A stretch of 29,593 nucleotides of DNA from Candidatus Bipolaricaulota bacterium (lineage in GTDB: Bacteria; Bipolaricaulota; Bipolaricaulia; Bipolaricaulales; Bipolaricaulaceae). This document shows, one piece after another, positions 21,610 through 29,556 of this stretch. A program made the translations under genes and the position numbers. Numbering within the stretch: the stretch's first letter is position 1; every line of letters starts with the position of its first letter. The notes beneath the pieces were generated by a model. It had not been told where the DNA came from. It saw only the letters and a list, made by a program, of their open reading frames with translations, and did no database searches. The stretch is taken from the NCBI GenBank assembly GCA_014360945.1, contig JACIWM010000007.1, positions 1 to 29,593 on the forward strand, in the 5' to 3' direction.

Positions 21610-21947
21610 TGAATCTTGTGGATGCTGGTGATGCGGCGCAGCCAATATGGGCGGCTTTTCCGCACGGTGTTGCGCTTCACCACCTCAATGCGCGCGATCT
21701 TCGGGGAGTAAAGGGGAATGGTGCGCTCCACCCCCACTCCCGCCGCCACCCACCGAATGGTCACGGTTTGGCTCGCGCCGGACCCGGAGATCTTCAGCAC
21801 CACGCCCTCCACGGGCTGAAGCCGCTCCCTTGCGCCCTCGGTGTGGCGCTCGTAGATGCGGATGATGTCCCCAGGTCGGAATTCCGGGATCTCGTCGCGG
21901 ATAAAGCGCGCCTCCACAGCCCTGATGAGATCGTCCATGCCCGTCAT
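21606..21947 (-). CDS. rplS: 50S ribosomal protein bL19
   Basis: A 113-residue ribosomal protein of the large-subunit interface. DEIPEFRPGDIIRIYERHTEG, RLQPVEGVVLKISGSGASQTVTIR, GVGVERTIPLYSPKIARIEVV and VRKSRPYWLRRI span the whole bL19 family. ATG 21947 has AGGAGAGG upstream and overlaps the preceding gene by 4 bases; ATG 21938 is an alternative start three codons later. Normally trmD precedes rplS; here another SPOUT methyltransferase does. Confidence 0.96.
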   Translation of the reverse strand: MTGMDDLIRAVEARFIRDEIPEFRPGDIIRIYERHTEGARERLQPVEGVVLKISGSGASQTVTIRWVAAGVGVERTIPLYSPKIARIEVVKRNTVRKSRPYWLRRITSIHKIQ

Positions 21948-22498
21948 GGTTCCTCTCCTTTTAATCGGTCCAAAATTATGGCCACTGCGGCTCGTACCGA
22001 AAGATGGTTATAACCACCTGATCGTACCGCAGGGAGAAGGCCGTCGCACGCGGCCAAAAGTTCGTCGGTCATGCCATGACCGGTACCGAAAAGGACCAAG
22101 GTTGGCCGCACTCTGATGAGCTCCCGCGCCTCCTCCCAGGAGATCTTCCGGTACGGAAGGAGGTGGGCCCGGGCGGTGGTACCCAACACCACCGGTTCTT
22201 CCCCTTCCTCCTGGGCGATCTCCTGAAAAACCTCTTCCAAGTCCTCCCGAATGGCCACGAGCTCCAGTGCTTCCCGGCGGGTGGGAAGCTCCTCCTCGCT
22301 CACCCAAAAGTCCCTAAGCCGCGCGGCGATCCGGCGCTGGCTTTCCACAGGATGCACGATGAAGAAGCGCTTGACATTGTAGGTGCGGGCGGTGCGAGCG
22401 ATGTCGGGAACGTCCAGGGAAGTGAGGGCCGTGACCACTACTTGGCCCTCTCTATTTCGCATAGGAAAGTGAAGGAGGGCGATGTAAAGCCGGCTCAT
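21944..22498 (-). CDS. SPOUT-type RNA methyltransferase (TM1570-like, TrmD-associated family)
   Basis: A 184-residue protein that matches the SAM-dependent RNA methyltransferase family often found as a TrmD C-terminal extension or next to trmD. Blocks are SRLYIALLHFPMRNREGQVVVTALTSLDVPDIARTARTYNV, RFFIVHPVESQRRIAARL, LVLFGTGHGMTDELL and GGYNHLSVRAAVAIILDRL; the last two form the knotted SAM pocket. The target RNA is unknown. I use ATG 22498; a TTG three codons earlier is possible. No Shine-Dalgarno is seen, in keeping with a near-leaderless mRNA. It leads the operon with rplS and lepB. Confidence 0.87.
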   Translation of the reverse strand: MSRLYIALLHFPMRNREGQVVVTALTSLDVPDIARTARTYNVKRFFIVHPVESQRRIAARLRDFWVSEEELPTRREALELVAIREDLEEVFQEIAQEEGEEPVVLGTTARAHLLPYRKISWEEARELIRVRPTLVLFGTGHGMTDELLAACDGLLPAVRSGGYNHLSVRAAVAIILDRLKGEEP

Positions 22499-22507
22499 GG
22501 TGGCCAA

Positions 22508-22536
22508 AGCCTAAAAGACCCTGGGCTTTCCGGCAA
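22508..22536 (-). promoter_or_regulatory. Promoter of the SPOUT methyltransferase-rplS-lepB operon
   Basis: On the minus strand TTGCCG (22531-22536), a 17-base spacer and TAGGCT (22508-22513) precede ATG 22498, with 9 bases between the -10 and the ATG. A start 6-7 bases after the -10 leaves almost no leader. Confidence 0.45.
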
Positions 22537-22570
22537 GGTCCCAAAATTTTGCGGCCGGCCTAACCTGGGG

Positions 22571-22576
22571 TAGACT
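22571..22576 (+). promoter_or_regulatory. Putative -10 element for leaderless lspA transcript
   Basis: TAGACT (22571-22576) stands 7 bases before ATG 22584, with no Shine-Dalgarno. A poor -35 candidate, TTTGCG, occurs 17 bases upstream (22548-22553). Confidence 0.4.
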
Positions 22577-22583
22577 GGCATTG

Positions 22584-23021
22584 ATGTCGCGTTGGGCATG
22601 GGCGGTGGGTTTGGGCATCGTTGGCGTTGATCAAGCCCTGAAGTTCTGGGCCGTTCATTCATTGTCTTTGGGGGAGAGCCGTCCCCTTTTGGGCCAAATT
22701 TTACGCATTACCCGGGTGCATAACTCTGGCGCGGCGTTCGGTCTTTTTCCCACCGGTACGACTGCGTTCCTCGCCGTTTCCGTAATCGTGGCCGCCGGCC
22801 TTTTTCTCTACCTCCTTTTGGCTAAGCCCACGGGGCTTAAACTTTGGGGAAGCACGTTCATCCTGGGAGGAACTTTGGGAAACCTCATCGATCGGGCGCG
22901 ATTGGGCCACGTGGTGGATCTCTTTTCCCTCGGGAATTTTCCGGTGTTCAACCTCGCTGACGCGGCTTTGGTGGTGGGTGTGGGCCTTCTGGCCCTGGGA
23001 ATCCTTCGGGGCTCCCGATGA
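22584..23021 (+). CDS. lspA: Lipoprotein signal peptidase (signal peptidase II)
   Basis: A 145-residue membrane aspartic protease that cleaves the signal peptide of diacylglyceryl-prolipoproteins. Four hydrophobic helices are visible, with family motifs VGVDQALKFWA, RVHNSGAAFGLF, GGTLGNLIDRARLGHVVDLF and FPVFNLADAALVVGV. The two catalytic aspartates are in VVDLF and NLADAA. ATG 22584 is chosen over the TTG one codon earlier. Its stop overlaps the tmk start as ATGA. The gene predicts lipoproteins in this organism, so it has a conventional bacterial envelope. Confidence 0.96.
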   Translation: MSRWAWAVGLGIVGVDQALKFWAVHSLSLGESRPLLGQILRITRVHNSGAAFGLFPTGTTAFLAVSVIVAAGLFLYLLLAKPTGLKLWGSTFILGGTLGNLIDRARLGHVVDLFSLGNFPVFNLADAALVVGVGLLALGILRGSR

Positions 23022-23647
23022 AGCCGCTTTTCATCGTCCTGGAAGGGCCGGACGCCTCGGGAAAGTCCACCCAGCTTCGCCTTCTTTCCCAGGCCCTCAC
23101 CGCCCGGGGAATCCCGGTACTCACAACCCGCGAGCCGGGCGGAACGCCGTTAGGCCAGAGACTCCGGGAAATCCTGCTTGACCAAAAAAGCCGCATGCGC
23201 CCCCTCACCGAGCTTCTTCTCATGGTGGCCGACCGCCACGAACACGTGGAAGAAGTGATTAAGCCGGCGTTGGCCCGGGGCCAATGGGTCTTGTGTTCCC
23301 GCTATACCCTTTCCACCCTCGCTTACCAGGGCCGGGGCCGCGGGCTCCCTTTGGACCTTATTCACACCCTGAATCGGCTGGCCACCGGCGGCCTGGAACC
23401 GGATTACGTCTTCCTTTTGGACCTTCCTCCCCAGGTGGCTCTGGAGAGGACGGCCTTCCGGGACCGGTTCGAGGGGGAAGGCCTAAGTTTCTTCACCCAG
23501 GTACGCCTGGCTTATTTGGAGTTCATCCGCACCGTTCCGCGCGGGTACGTGATCGACGGGACTTTGCCTCCGACACAAGTCACCGCGGAAATCCTCGCTC
23601 GCCTTCCCCTTTCTGGATATGATTCCTCAGCCAAGGAGGGGAAATGA
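23018..23647 (+). CDS. tmk: Thymidylate kinase
   Basis: A 209-residue kinase that makes dTDP from dTMP. The P-loop is EGPDASGKSTQ (residues 9-19), followed by the substrate motif TREPGGTPLG and LLLMVADRHEHVEEVIKPAL. The usual DRY/DRF motif reads CSRYTLSTLAYQG, with serine in place of the common aspartate but the arginine kept. The lid region is FRDRFEGEGLSFF. ATG 23018 overlaps lspA and the stop overlaps dnaN by four bases, so the three genes are translationally coupled. Confidence 0.95.
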   Translation: MKPLFIVLEGPDASGKSTQLRLLSQALTARGIPVLTTREPGGTPLGQRLREILLDQKSRMRPLTELLLMVADRHEHVEEVIKPALARGQWVLCSRYTLSTLAYQGRGRGLPLDLIHTLNRLATGGLEPDYVFLLDLPPQVALERTAFRDRFEGEGLSFFTQVRLAYLEFIRTVPRGYVIDGTLPPTQVTAEILARLPLSGYDSSAKEGK

Positions 23648-24783
23648 ACGTCACGCTTCGGCGGGAGGATCTGGAGTTTGGAGTGCGCACAGTAAGCCAT
23701 GCCTTGGGCGGCCGTACGGCCATGCCCATCCTGAACGGCATAAAACTCGCGACCATCAATAACGAGGTGGAGTTTGCCGCCACCGATTTGGAGCGGGCCA
23801 TTCGCTGCCGCGTCCCCGCGCAGGTCGAGGAACGAGGGGCGGTGGTTCTTCATGGCCAGATCCTGAGTCAATTGGTGGGGCGACTGCCGGAGGTCCCGGA
23901 GATAAAGATCCAGTCAGCCGACGCCCAGGTTCGCCTTCTTTGCGGTTCCGCCACTTTTGAACTTCCTGTCCTTCCCGCCGAGGACTATCCCCAGCTTCCT
24001 GAGCCCATGGACGAGCCCTTGGGCCAGATCCCCACCCCCCAGCTCCTCCAGGCCATTTCCCAGACGGCATTCGCTGCCCTCAAGGCTTCGGAAACCACGC
24101 GCCTGGCTCTCACCGGCGTGGACATCGTGGTGAAAGAGGGCAGTGCAAAATTCGCCGCCACCAACGGCTATCGCTTGGCCATAAAACGCGTGCCCATTTT
24201 GGGGCTTCCCGAGCGGTACGAGGGCTCGTTCCTCGTGGATGCGGGGGTCATGAGTGATCTGCAGCGTGTTCTTTCCGGGGTGGTGACCGAAAACGCCGCG
24301 TTCTACGCGGAGGCCGGGCAGGTCCACTTCCAGGCCGGCCCGGTGACCTTCTCCTGCCGCCTCATCCAGGAACAGTTCCCGGACTTCGAACGAGTGATCC
24401 CCAAAGATAACCAGATCGGCCTTTTCCTCCCCCGAGAGGAGTTCTTGGAGACCCTGCGGCGCATGGAGCTTTTCGCCGCCGAGGAGTCGGGCGCCGTTAC
24501 CCTTCGGGCCACAGCCCAGAGCACGGCGTTGGAGGTCTCCGCGGCCTCCCGGGAGCGCGGAAAAAGCTTGGAAGTGGTGGAGCTCACCCGGCCCCCGGCC
24601 CGGGGGATCGAGATCGCCTTCAAGGCCGAATACCTTATCGACGCCCTGCGAAGGATGGAGTCGGACCAGGTGGCGCTGTGGCTCTCCGCACCGGAGCGGG
24701 CTGGACTCCTCGAGCCTGCGGGAAACATCTCTCCCGCCGACGAAGGCTTCATCTACGTGTGCATGCCCGTTCGACTCCTCTAA
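23644..24783 (+). CDS. dnaN: DNA polymerase III beta subunit (sliding clamp)
   Basis: A 379-residue processivity clamp with three repeated clamp domains. Landmarks are RTAMPILNGIKLAT, FAATDLERAIRCRVPA, LPAEDYPQLP, FAATNGYRLAIKRV, SCRLIQEQFPDFERVIP and the C-terminal GFIYVCMPVRLL, which corresponds to the conserved MP(M/V)R(L/I) tail lining the partner-binding pocket. ATG 23644 has AAGGAGGGG just upstream inside tmk. The gene is away from dnaA here, coupled instead to tmk and lspA. The TAA stop abuts the convergent gene with no spacer. Confidence 0.97.
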   Translation: MNVTLRREDLEFGVRTVSHALGGRTAMPILNGIKLATINNEVEFAATDLERAIRCRVPAQVEERGAVVLHGQILSQLVGRLPEVPEIKIQSADAQVRLLCGSATFELPVLPAEDYPQLPEPMDEPLGQIPTPQLLQAISQTAFAALKASETTRLALTGVDIVVKEGSAKFAATNGYRLAIKRVPILGLPERYEGSFLVDAGVMSDLQRVLSGVVTENAAFYAEAGQVHFQAGPVTFSCRLIQEQFPDFERVIPKDNQIGLFLPREEFLETLRRMELFAAEESGAVTLRATAQSTALEVSAASRERGKSLEVVELTRPPARGIEIAFKAEYLIDALRRMESDQVALWLSAPERAGLLEPAGNISPADEGFIYVCMPVRLL

Positions 24784-26118
24784 TCAGGGAACAGGGACTT
24801 CCAAGGTCTCGGAAACGCGACCGATGATCTCCCGCACCCCGCGGAGGAAGAGGGCCACGTACTTTTCCCAATTTCCCTCTTCCCGCAGCTTCTGAAGGTC
24901 GGCCAGAAGTTCCAGGGCCTGAGAATACAGATCCTCGCGCCCCAATGCTTTGGCAACATGAAGGAACGTGAGCTCCCGGCGCTCCAGGGCCGCCCAGAGC
25001 TCGGGCGATGGTCCAGGAACAGGGCCCTCAAGAAGATTCCAAAATTGGACGATGTCCTCCGTGCTCCGAATTTCCTGCACGTGTTTCCTGGCCTCAGGAA
25101 ACAGGGGGTTCACCATGGCCGTGCAGGTTCCAAGGAGTTGAAGCTCTGCTTGATACAAAACCTGCGCCTGGTCAGAGATCTTCGTGGAGAGCCAGGCTCG
25201 CCACCCCGGCTCCCATGCGGCCACGTAGTTTTCCCAGTCCAAAATAAAGGAAGGCAGGGCGGAGAGGAACTCCTTCCACCCCATTTTTTGCACCAAAAAC
25301 TCCACAAGGCTTGCTCCTACTTCATAAATCAAGGGGAAAGGCGTGTCGACAAGGCTCCCTTCCTGTGCCCACACAGCGGCCAGCTCGCGGCACCTAACCA
25401 AGATCTCGGGAGTAGCGCTGACCTTGGCCTCGGTGTACCTGGCAAGGCCCTCGAGGAGAAGTGGAGGCACGAGCTCATCTGGAACACCATTTTCTTCAAG
25501 CCAGACATGGAAAACCCAATGGGCGATTTCATGAAAAATGGACCAGGAAATGAACGGCTCTGGAGTTATCTCCACGAATGCCACGAACACGGTTGGCGGA
25601 AAATTGCGGCCAAGAAGATCGCAGATCCACGGCTCCCAGGGGAGTTCGGCACACCCCCATTCACCATCGGGCATGAACAACCCACTGATCATGTAGTTTC
25701 GGAGCTCAGCATTGAGAAGCTCAACATCAGGAAAAAGCATCAACACAAGTGGACTGATCTCCCGCTCCCCTAGCTTAAGGGGCCGGATGATCCAATATGT
25801 ATCGGGCTCCAGAGTGGGAGCAAGGAACCCTAAAGGCGAAAGCCTCCCCTCTGCCACAAGCTGGGCCCGAAGAGCCTCCCTGTCCGCTCCCTCCGCTTTC
25901 TCTGGGACCCACCACTCTCCAATGGTTTCCGGAGAGGGAAAGCCGAAGAACTCGAACATATTGGCGACGATCCCCGCCGGAGAAGGGTAACAACGAGGCA
26001 GAGGCAAAGGATTCATGTCAACCCAATAGATGAGACCAAAACGAAAAGGAGTTGGGGTAATTTGCGGAGCGGCAAGGCCCACCACACTCACCAAAAGCAC
26101 AAGCAAAACCTTCCTCAT
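24784..26118 (-). CDS. Exported gluzincin-type metallopeptidase (HExxH), unassigned family
   Basis: A 444-residue protein with a signal peptide (residues 1-17, RKVLLVLLVSVVGLAAP). The segment ISWSIFHEIAHWVFHVW contains the zinc motif HEIAH (His196, Glu197, His200), and LLLEGLARYTE supplies Glu223 as probable third ligand, a gluzincin layout seen in peptidase MA-like families. The C-terminal 200 residues are helical and unassigned. The start is ATG 26118; a TTG four codons earlier has no support. A TATAAT lies 11 bases before the ATG and no Shine-Dalgarno is seen. The substrate is unknown; it would act outside the cytoplasmic membrane. Confidence 0.7.
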   Translation of the reverse strand: MRKVLLVLLVSVVGLAAPQITPTPFRFGLIYWVDMNPLPLPRCYPSPAGIVANMFEFFGFPSPETIGEWWVPEKAEGADREALRAQLVAEGRLSPLGFLAPTLEPDTYWIIRPLKLGEREISPLVLMLFPDVELLNAELRNYMISGLFMPDGEWGCAELPWEPWICDLLGRNFPPTVFVAFVEITPEPFISWSIFHEIAHWVFHVWLEENGVPDELVPPLLLEGLARYTEAKVSATPEILVRCRELAAVWAQEGSLVDTPFPLIYEVGASLVEFLVQKMGWKEFLSALPSFILDWENYVAAWEPGWRAWLSTKISDQAQVLYQAELQLLGTCTAMVNPLFPEARKHVQEIRSTEDIVQFWNLLEGPVPGPSPELWAALERRELTFLHVAKALGREDLYSQALELLADLQKLREEGNWEKYVALFLRGVREIIGRVSETLEVPVP

Positions 26119-26129
26119 GGTCAAAGCCA

Positions 26130-26135
26130 ATTATA
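26130..26135 (-). promoter_or_regulatory. -10 box of the HExxH peptidase gene
   Basis: A perfect TATAAT on the minus strand at 26130-26135 lies 11 bases before ATG 26118, predicting a leader of about 5 bases. It overlaps one arm of an inverted repeat. Confidence 0.45.
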
Positions 26136-26155
26136 CTCAGCCGCGCTTGAGTATA
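26132..26155. repeat. Inverted repeat over the peptidase promoter
   Basis: TATACTC (26132-26138) and GAGTATA (26149-26155) are perfect 7-base inverted arms separated by 10 bases. The left arm overlaps the -10 box of the peptidase gene and the stop codon of the DUF6062 gene. The size and position fit a repressor operator, but there is no T-tract to support a terminator. Confidence 0.45.
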
Positions 26156-26838
26156 GGGCTAAAAAAACTCATCCCGGCCAACCGCCATAGGGCTTCTTGC
26201 CAAGAAGTGCTCTCCTCCAAAGTTAAGGGCTCATCAACATCGAACCGTTCTTTTCGCTGGAGCTCCCGAAGATTTCGAAGAAGCTGGGAAAGACGGCGCT
26301 GGAAATCTTCGCGGAACTTCGCGCGCACCCGGCTCGGAACCTTCGGCCAGATGGAAAGAAAATGGGGAAGACAAAGGCCGTCCGAGCCTTCGTAGGCCGC
26401 CCAGAATTCCGGATCGGCCAGAAGTTTTGCCAAAAACCAGCTTTCCCGCTCCCCCGTCTCCCGGGCCACCTCACACAGGGGGCATTCCTCACGTTCATCC
26501 CGGATTTTTTCGTGCGGACGGGAGAGCCGCGTCAAGGCCTCGGCCACCGCGGTCTCATAGAGCCGGGCCACGCTTGCGGGCGACACAAGTTCCCTTTCCT
26601 CCACCACTTGGGCCATGAGGGCCGCATGTCCCCGGCAAAGCCCGAGGGAATCAGCAAAAGACCGGTGAACCTCCGGATCGCCGGTGAGCTCGTAAAGAAC
26701 GTTCCAGATCCAACGCTCCTCCGCCTCCCTGATCCGGCGGCAAAGAGGACACCCGTGCTTCTGCATGGCCCGGGCAAAATACACCGCAGCTAAACCAAGT
26801 GTTGGCTCCTTGTCCTGTCCACGTCTCTTCTTTTTCAT
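26137..26838 (-). CDS. DUF6062-like protein with paired CxxC and CxxH motifs
   Basis: A 233-residue cytoplasmic protein starting at ATG 26838. Two similar halves each contain a CPLC pair followed by an LCxxH pair: Cys30/Cys33 with Cys68/His71, and Cys119/Cys122 with Cys156/His159. This suggests two zinc- or iron-sulfur-binding sites formed by a duplicated domain, the pattern I associate with DUF6062. The protein is highly charged and helical, with no signal peptide. No function is known to me. Flanking genes are alaS upstream and the HExxH peptidase downstream, the latter with its own promoter. The start is uncertain because no Shine-Dalgarno is visible. Confidence 0.72.
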   Translation of the reverse strand: MKKKRRGQDKEPTLGLAAVYFARAMQKHGCPLCRRIREAEERWIWNVLYELTGDPEVHRSFADSLGLCRGHAALMAQVVEERELVSPASVARLYETAVAEALTRLSRPHEKIRDEREECPLCEVARETGERESWFLAKLLADPEFWAAYEGSDGLCLPHFLSIWPKVPSRVRAKFREDFQRRLSQLLRNLRELQRKERFDVDEPLTLEESTSWQEALWRLAGMSFFSPILKRG

Positions 26839-26932
26839 GTGAGAGAAGGAGAGCAGAAAACAATCTTCATTTGCCCTCACTTTTGGGAAACCAAGTCGGC
26901 TGAACTCCTGCCCAGTTTTGAAAGATGGCTTT

Positions 26933-29542
26933 TCAGCTTGTCTGGCTAAGGAGAGCGCGGGCTTGGTCCAGGGCGGTGGCTACGGCCTGTGACAACGCCT
27001 CGACCTTAGGGCCGCCACCCTGGGCAAAATTCGGTCTTCCCCCGCCGCTTCCGCGCAGAACTTTCGCCCCAGCCTTCACTAGCTCTCCGGCGGAAACTCC
27101 GTCCACACCGGAAACCTTGGCCACGAGAAAACCTCGGCCGGAATGGGCCGTGCCCAGGACCACCACGCTCCTTCCCAAAAGTTCTGCGAGGCGGTCAGCC
27201 AAGACTTTCACCGATTCCGGATCGCCCTCCACAACTGCCCCAAGGAGTTTCACGCCGGCCACGTCCTCAGCCTTCGCCGCGAGCTCCTTCGCCCGAAGAA
27301 GCGCAAGCTCCTCCCGCAAACGCTCGTTTTCTCGCCGAAGCTCGGAAAGCTCTCCCAGGATTTTCTCGGCTTTCGGAAGGATTTCCCCTTCAGGAGCCTC
27401 AAGGAGGGAAGAAAGTTTCCTTCGCTCCGCGCGGAGCTCGGCGAGATATTTCCGGGCCCGCTCGCCCACAAGGGCCCGGATCCTTCGGGTTCCGGCGGCC
27501 ACGCTCTCTTCGGAAAGGATGACTATGGGGCCGATCTCGCCGGTGCGGGAAACGTGGGTCCCCCCGCAAAGCTCCATGGAGACGCCGGGAACCTGCACCA
27601 CCCGCACCTTTTCCTTGCCCCGGTACTCCTCCTCAAAGTGGGCGATGGCTCCTTTTCTCTTTGCCTCCTCAAGGGGAAGCTCCTCCACCACAAGAGCGAT
27701 GTCCTGAAGGACCGCGGCGAAGGCCTCTTTTTCCACCTGCTCCAGCTCATCGGGGGTGAGGGCGGAGAAATGGGTGAAGTCGAAGCGCAGCTCCTCCGGG
27801 CCCACCCAGGAGCCGGCCTGGATCACGTGCTCGCCCAAAATTTTCCGGAGCGCGGCATGGAGAAGGTGCGTGGCCGTATGGGCCCGCTGGATCGCCCTTC
27901 TTCTTTGTTCGTCCACGGAAAGACAGCAGCGATCGCCCGGCCGGAACTCCCCTTCTAAAACGCGCACCTTGTGGAGCGTTCCCTGCGGGCTCTTTTGGAC
28001 GTCCAAAACCTCGGCCCGACCTGGTCGGGAAAGATTCTCGATCCAGCCAGTATCAGCAATTTGCCCACCAGCCTCTGCATAAAACGGGGTTTCGGAAAAT
28101 ACAAGATGTCCTTCTTCCTCCGAGGCCAGGGAAGAACGAGCTTTCCCATCCACACTTAGGATCACTTCCAGGTGGGCCTCGGCAGTCAAAGTGGTATAGC
28201 CCACGAATTTTGTGATCCTCATGACGACCGCTTCTTCACTGGTTGGATGAGCAGAGTCGTAAGAAAGCACCAACCGGGATCGGGCTCGCTGAGCCTCCAA
28301 CTCACGCTCGAAACCCTTCCAGTCCACGGAAAGCCCGTGCTCCTGAGCCTCGGCCTCGATGAAGTCCCGGGGGATTCCGTGGGTGTCATACCAGGTGAAC
28401 GCCACCTCCCCAGGGATGACCTTGAGGCCCTCTGGAAGTTTGGCGAAGAGGCGATCCAGCGCCTCCTTTCGGCGGGAAAAGACTTGGGCTTCGGCAAGGA
28501 TCACCCGTTCCACTAAGGCCCGCCGCTCCACGATCTCCGGATAGACATGGCCCAGGGTCTCCACCACCGGCTCCACCAACCGCACAAGCTTCTCCCCGGG
28601 GACCCCCAGCCGATCCGCGTGGCGGAACATGCGCATGAAAACCTTCCGCAGCACGGAACCGCGGCTTTCCTCGCTATCGGGAAGGACTCCATCGGCCACA
28701 AGGAAGACCACGGCCCGGATGTGATCAGCAACGACGTTCCGTGACGCGTGATCGGTGATGGGTGATCCAGGACAGCTGGCGAGGGCCTCGATCTCTTCGA
28801 GGATCGGCCTAAAAAGGTCAGTCTCGAAGTTCGAGCGCACGCCCTGAAGGACAGCGGTCATGCGTTCTAGGCCCATGCCAGTATCGATGTTTTTTCGGGC
28901 AAGCTCCCGCAGTGTTCCATCGGGCTGGGCGTCGTACTGCATGAACACCAAGTTCCAGATCTCCGAGAATCGTCCGCAGTCGCAGGAAGGCTTGCAATCG
29001 GGACCGCAGGGCGGATCGCCCCAGTCCCAGTAGATCTCGGTGTCCGGGCCACAGGGCCCGGAGTCGCCCACTGGTCCCCACCAATTGTGTTCTTTCGAAA
29101 GCCGCACGATCCGCTCCGCAGGAATCCCCACGACATCGCGCCAGATCGCGTAGGCCTCGTCGTCCTCCTCATAAACTGAGACCCAAAGCCGCTCCGGCGG
29201 AAGGCCAAGTTCCTTGGTGAGGAAGCGCCAGGCGAGGGTGATGGCTCCCTCCTTGAAGTAGTCGCCGAACGAGAAATTTCCGAGCATCTCGAAGAACGTG
29301 TGGTGGTAGGGAGTGAGGCCGACCCGCTCAAGATCCGTGGTGCGGAAGCATTTCTGGCAGGTGGTGACCCGCGGATAGCGGGGCGGAAGCTTCCCCCAGA
29401 AGATGTCCTTGAATTGCACCATCCCTGCCGAGGTGAAAAGGAGGGTGGGGTCCTGGGGAACAAGGCTCGATGAGGGCAGGATCACATGCCCGTTCTCGCG
29501 AAAGTACTCCAAGAAAGCCCGGCGAAGTTCCGCACTTTTCAT
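26933..29542 (-). CDS. alaS: Alanyl-tRNA synthetase
   Basis: An 869-residue class II synthetase that charges tRNA-Ala. The N-terminal catalytic core begins SAELRRAFLEYFRENGHVIL and has SSLVPQDPTLLFTSAGMVQF (motif 1/2 region) and GMGLERM (motif 3). The editing domain carries HTATHLLHAAL (HxxxH) and MELCGGTHVSRTG (CxxxH), the four metal ligands that clear mischarged Ser and Gly. The C-terminal domain (from about 720) is a coiled coil, then a DHHA1-type GSGGGRPNFAQGGG segment. The start is ATG 29542, since the in-frame extension upstream lacks similarity; length is near the E. coli enzyme (876). There is no Shine-Dalgarno. Confidence 0.97.
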   Translation of the reverse strand: MKSAELRRAFLEYFRENGHVILPSSSLVPQDPTLLFTSAGMVQFKDIFWGKLPPRYPRVTTCQKCFRTTDLERVGLTPYHHTFFEMLGNFSFGDYFKEGAITLAWRFLTKELGLPPERLWVSVYEEDDEAYAIWRDVVGIPAERIVRLSKEHNWWGPVGDSGPCGPDTEIYWDWGDPPCGPDCKPSCDCGRFSEIWNLVFMQYDAQPDGTLRELARKNIDTGMGLERMTAVLQGVRSNFETDLFRPILEEIEALASCPGSPITDHASRNVVADHIRAVVFLVADGVLPDSEESRGSVLRKVFMRMFRHADRLGVPGEKLVRLVEPVVETLGHVYPEIVERRALVERVILAEAQVFSRRKEALDRLFAKLPEGLKVIPGEVAFTWYDTHGIPRDFIEAEAQEHGLSVDWKGFERELEAQRARSRLVLSYDSAHPTSEEAVVMRITKFVGYTTLTAEAHLEVILSVDGKARSSLASEEEGHLVFSETPFYAEAGGQIADTGWIENLSRPGRAEVLDVQKSPQGTLHKVRVLEGEFRPGDRCCLSVDEQRRRAIQRAHTATHLLHAALRKILGEHVIQAGSWVGPEELRFDFTHFSALTPDELEQVEKEAFAAVLQDIALVVEELPLEEAKRKGAIAHFEEEYRGKEKVRVVQVPGVSMELCGGTHVSRTGEIGPIVILSEESVAAGTRRIRALVGERARKYLAELRAERRKLSSLLEAPEGEILPKAEKILGELSELRRENERLREELALLRAKELAAKAEDVAGVKLLGAVVEGDPESVKVLADRLAELLGRSVVVLGTAHSGRGFLVAKVSGVDGVSAGELVKAGAKVLRGSGGGRPNFAQGGGPKVEALSQAVATALDQARALLSQTS

Positions 29543-29550
29543 GACCCGGA

Positions 29551-29556
29551 ATTCTA
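29551..29556 (-). promoter_or_regulatory. Putative -10 element for leaderless alaS transcript
   Basis: TAGAAT on the minus strand (29551-29556, 5 of 6 matches) ends 8 bases before ATG 29542, with no Shine-Dalgarno between. The -35 region (about 29574-29579) is poor. Confidence 0.42.

Noticed and set aside
26933..26950. Short AAAG-rich inverted match after alaS as a terminator
   Set aside because: The stem is AT-rich and only a few base pairs, with no T-tract.
26925..27958. Plus-strand frames of 260 and 271 codons opposite alaS
   Set aside because: They are serine/proline/arginine-rich mirror frames of alaS, which matches its family from end to end.
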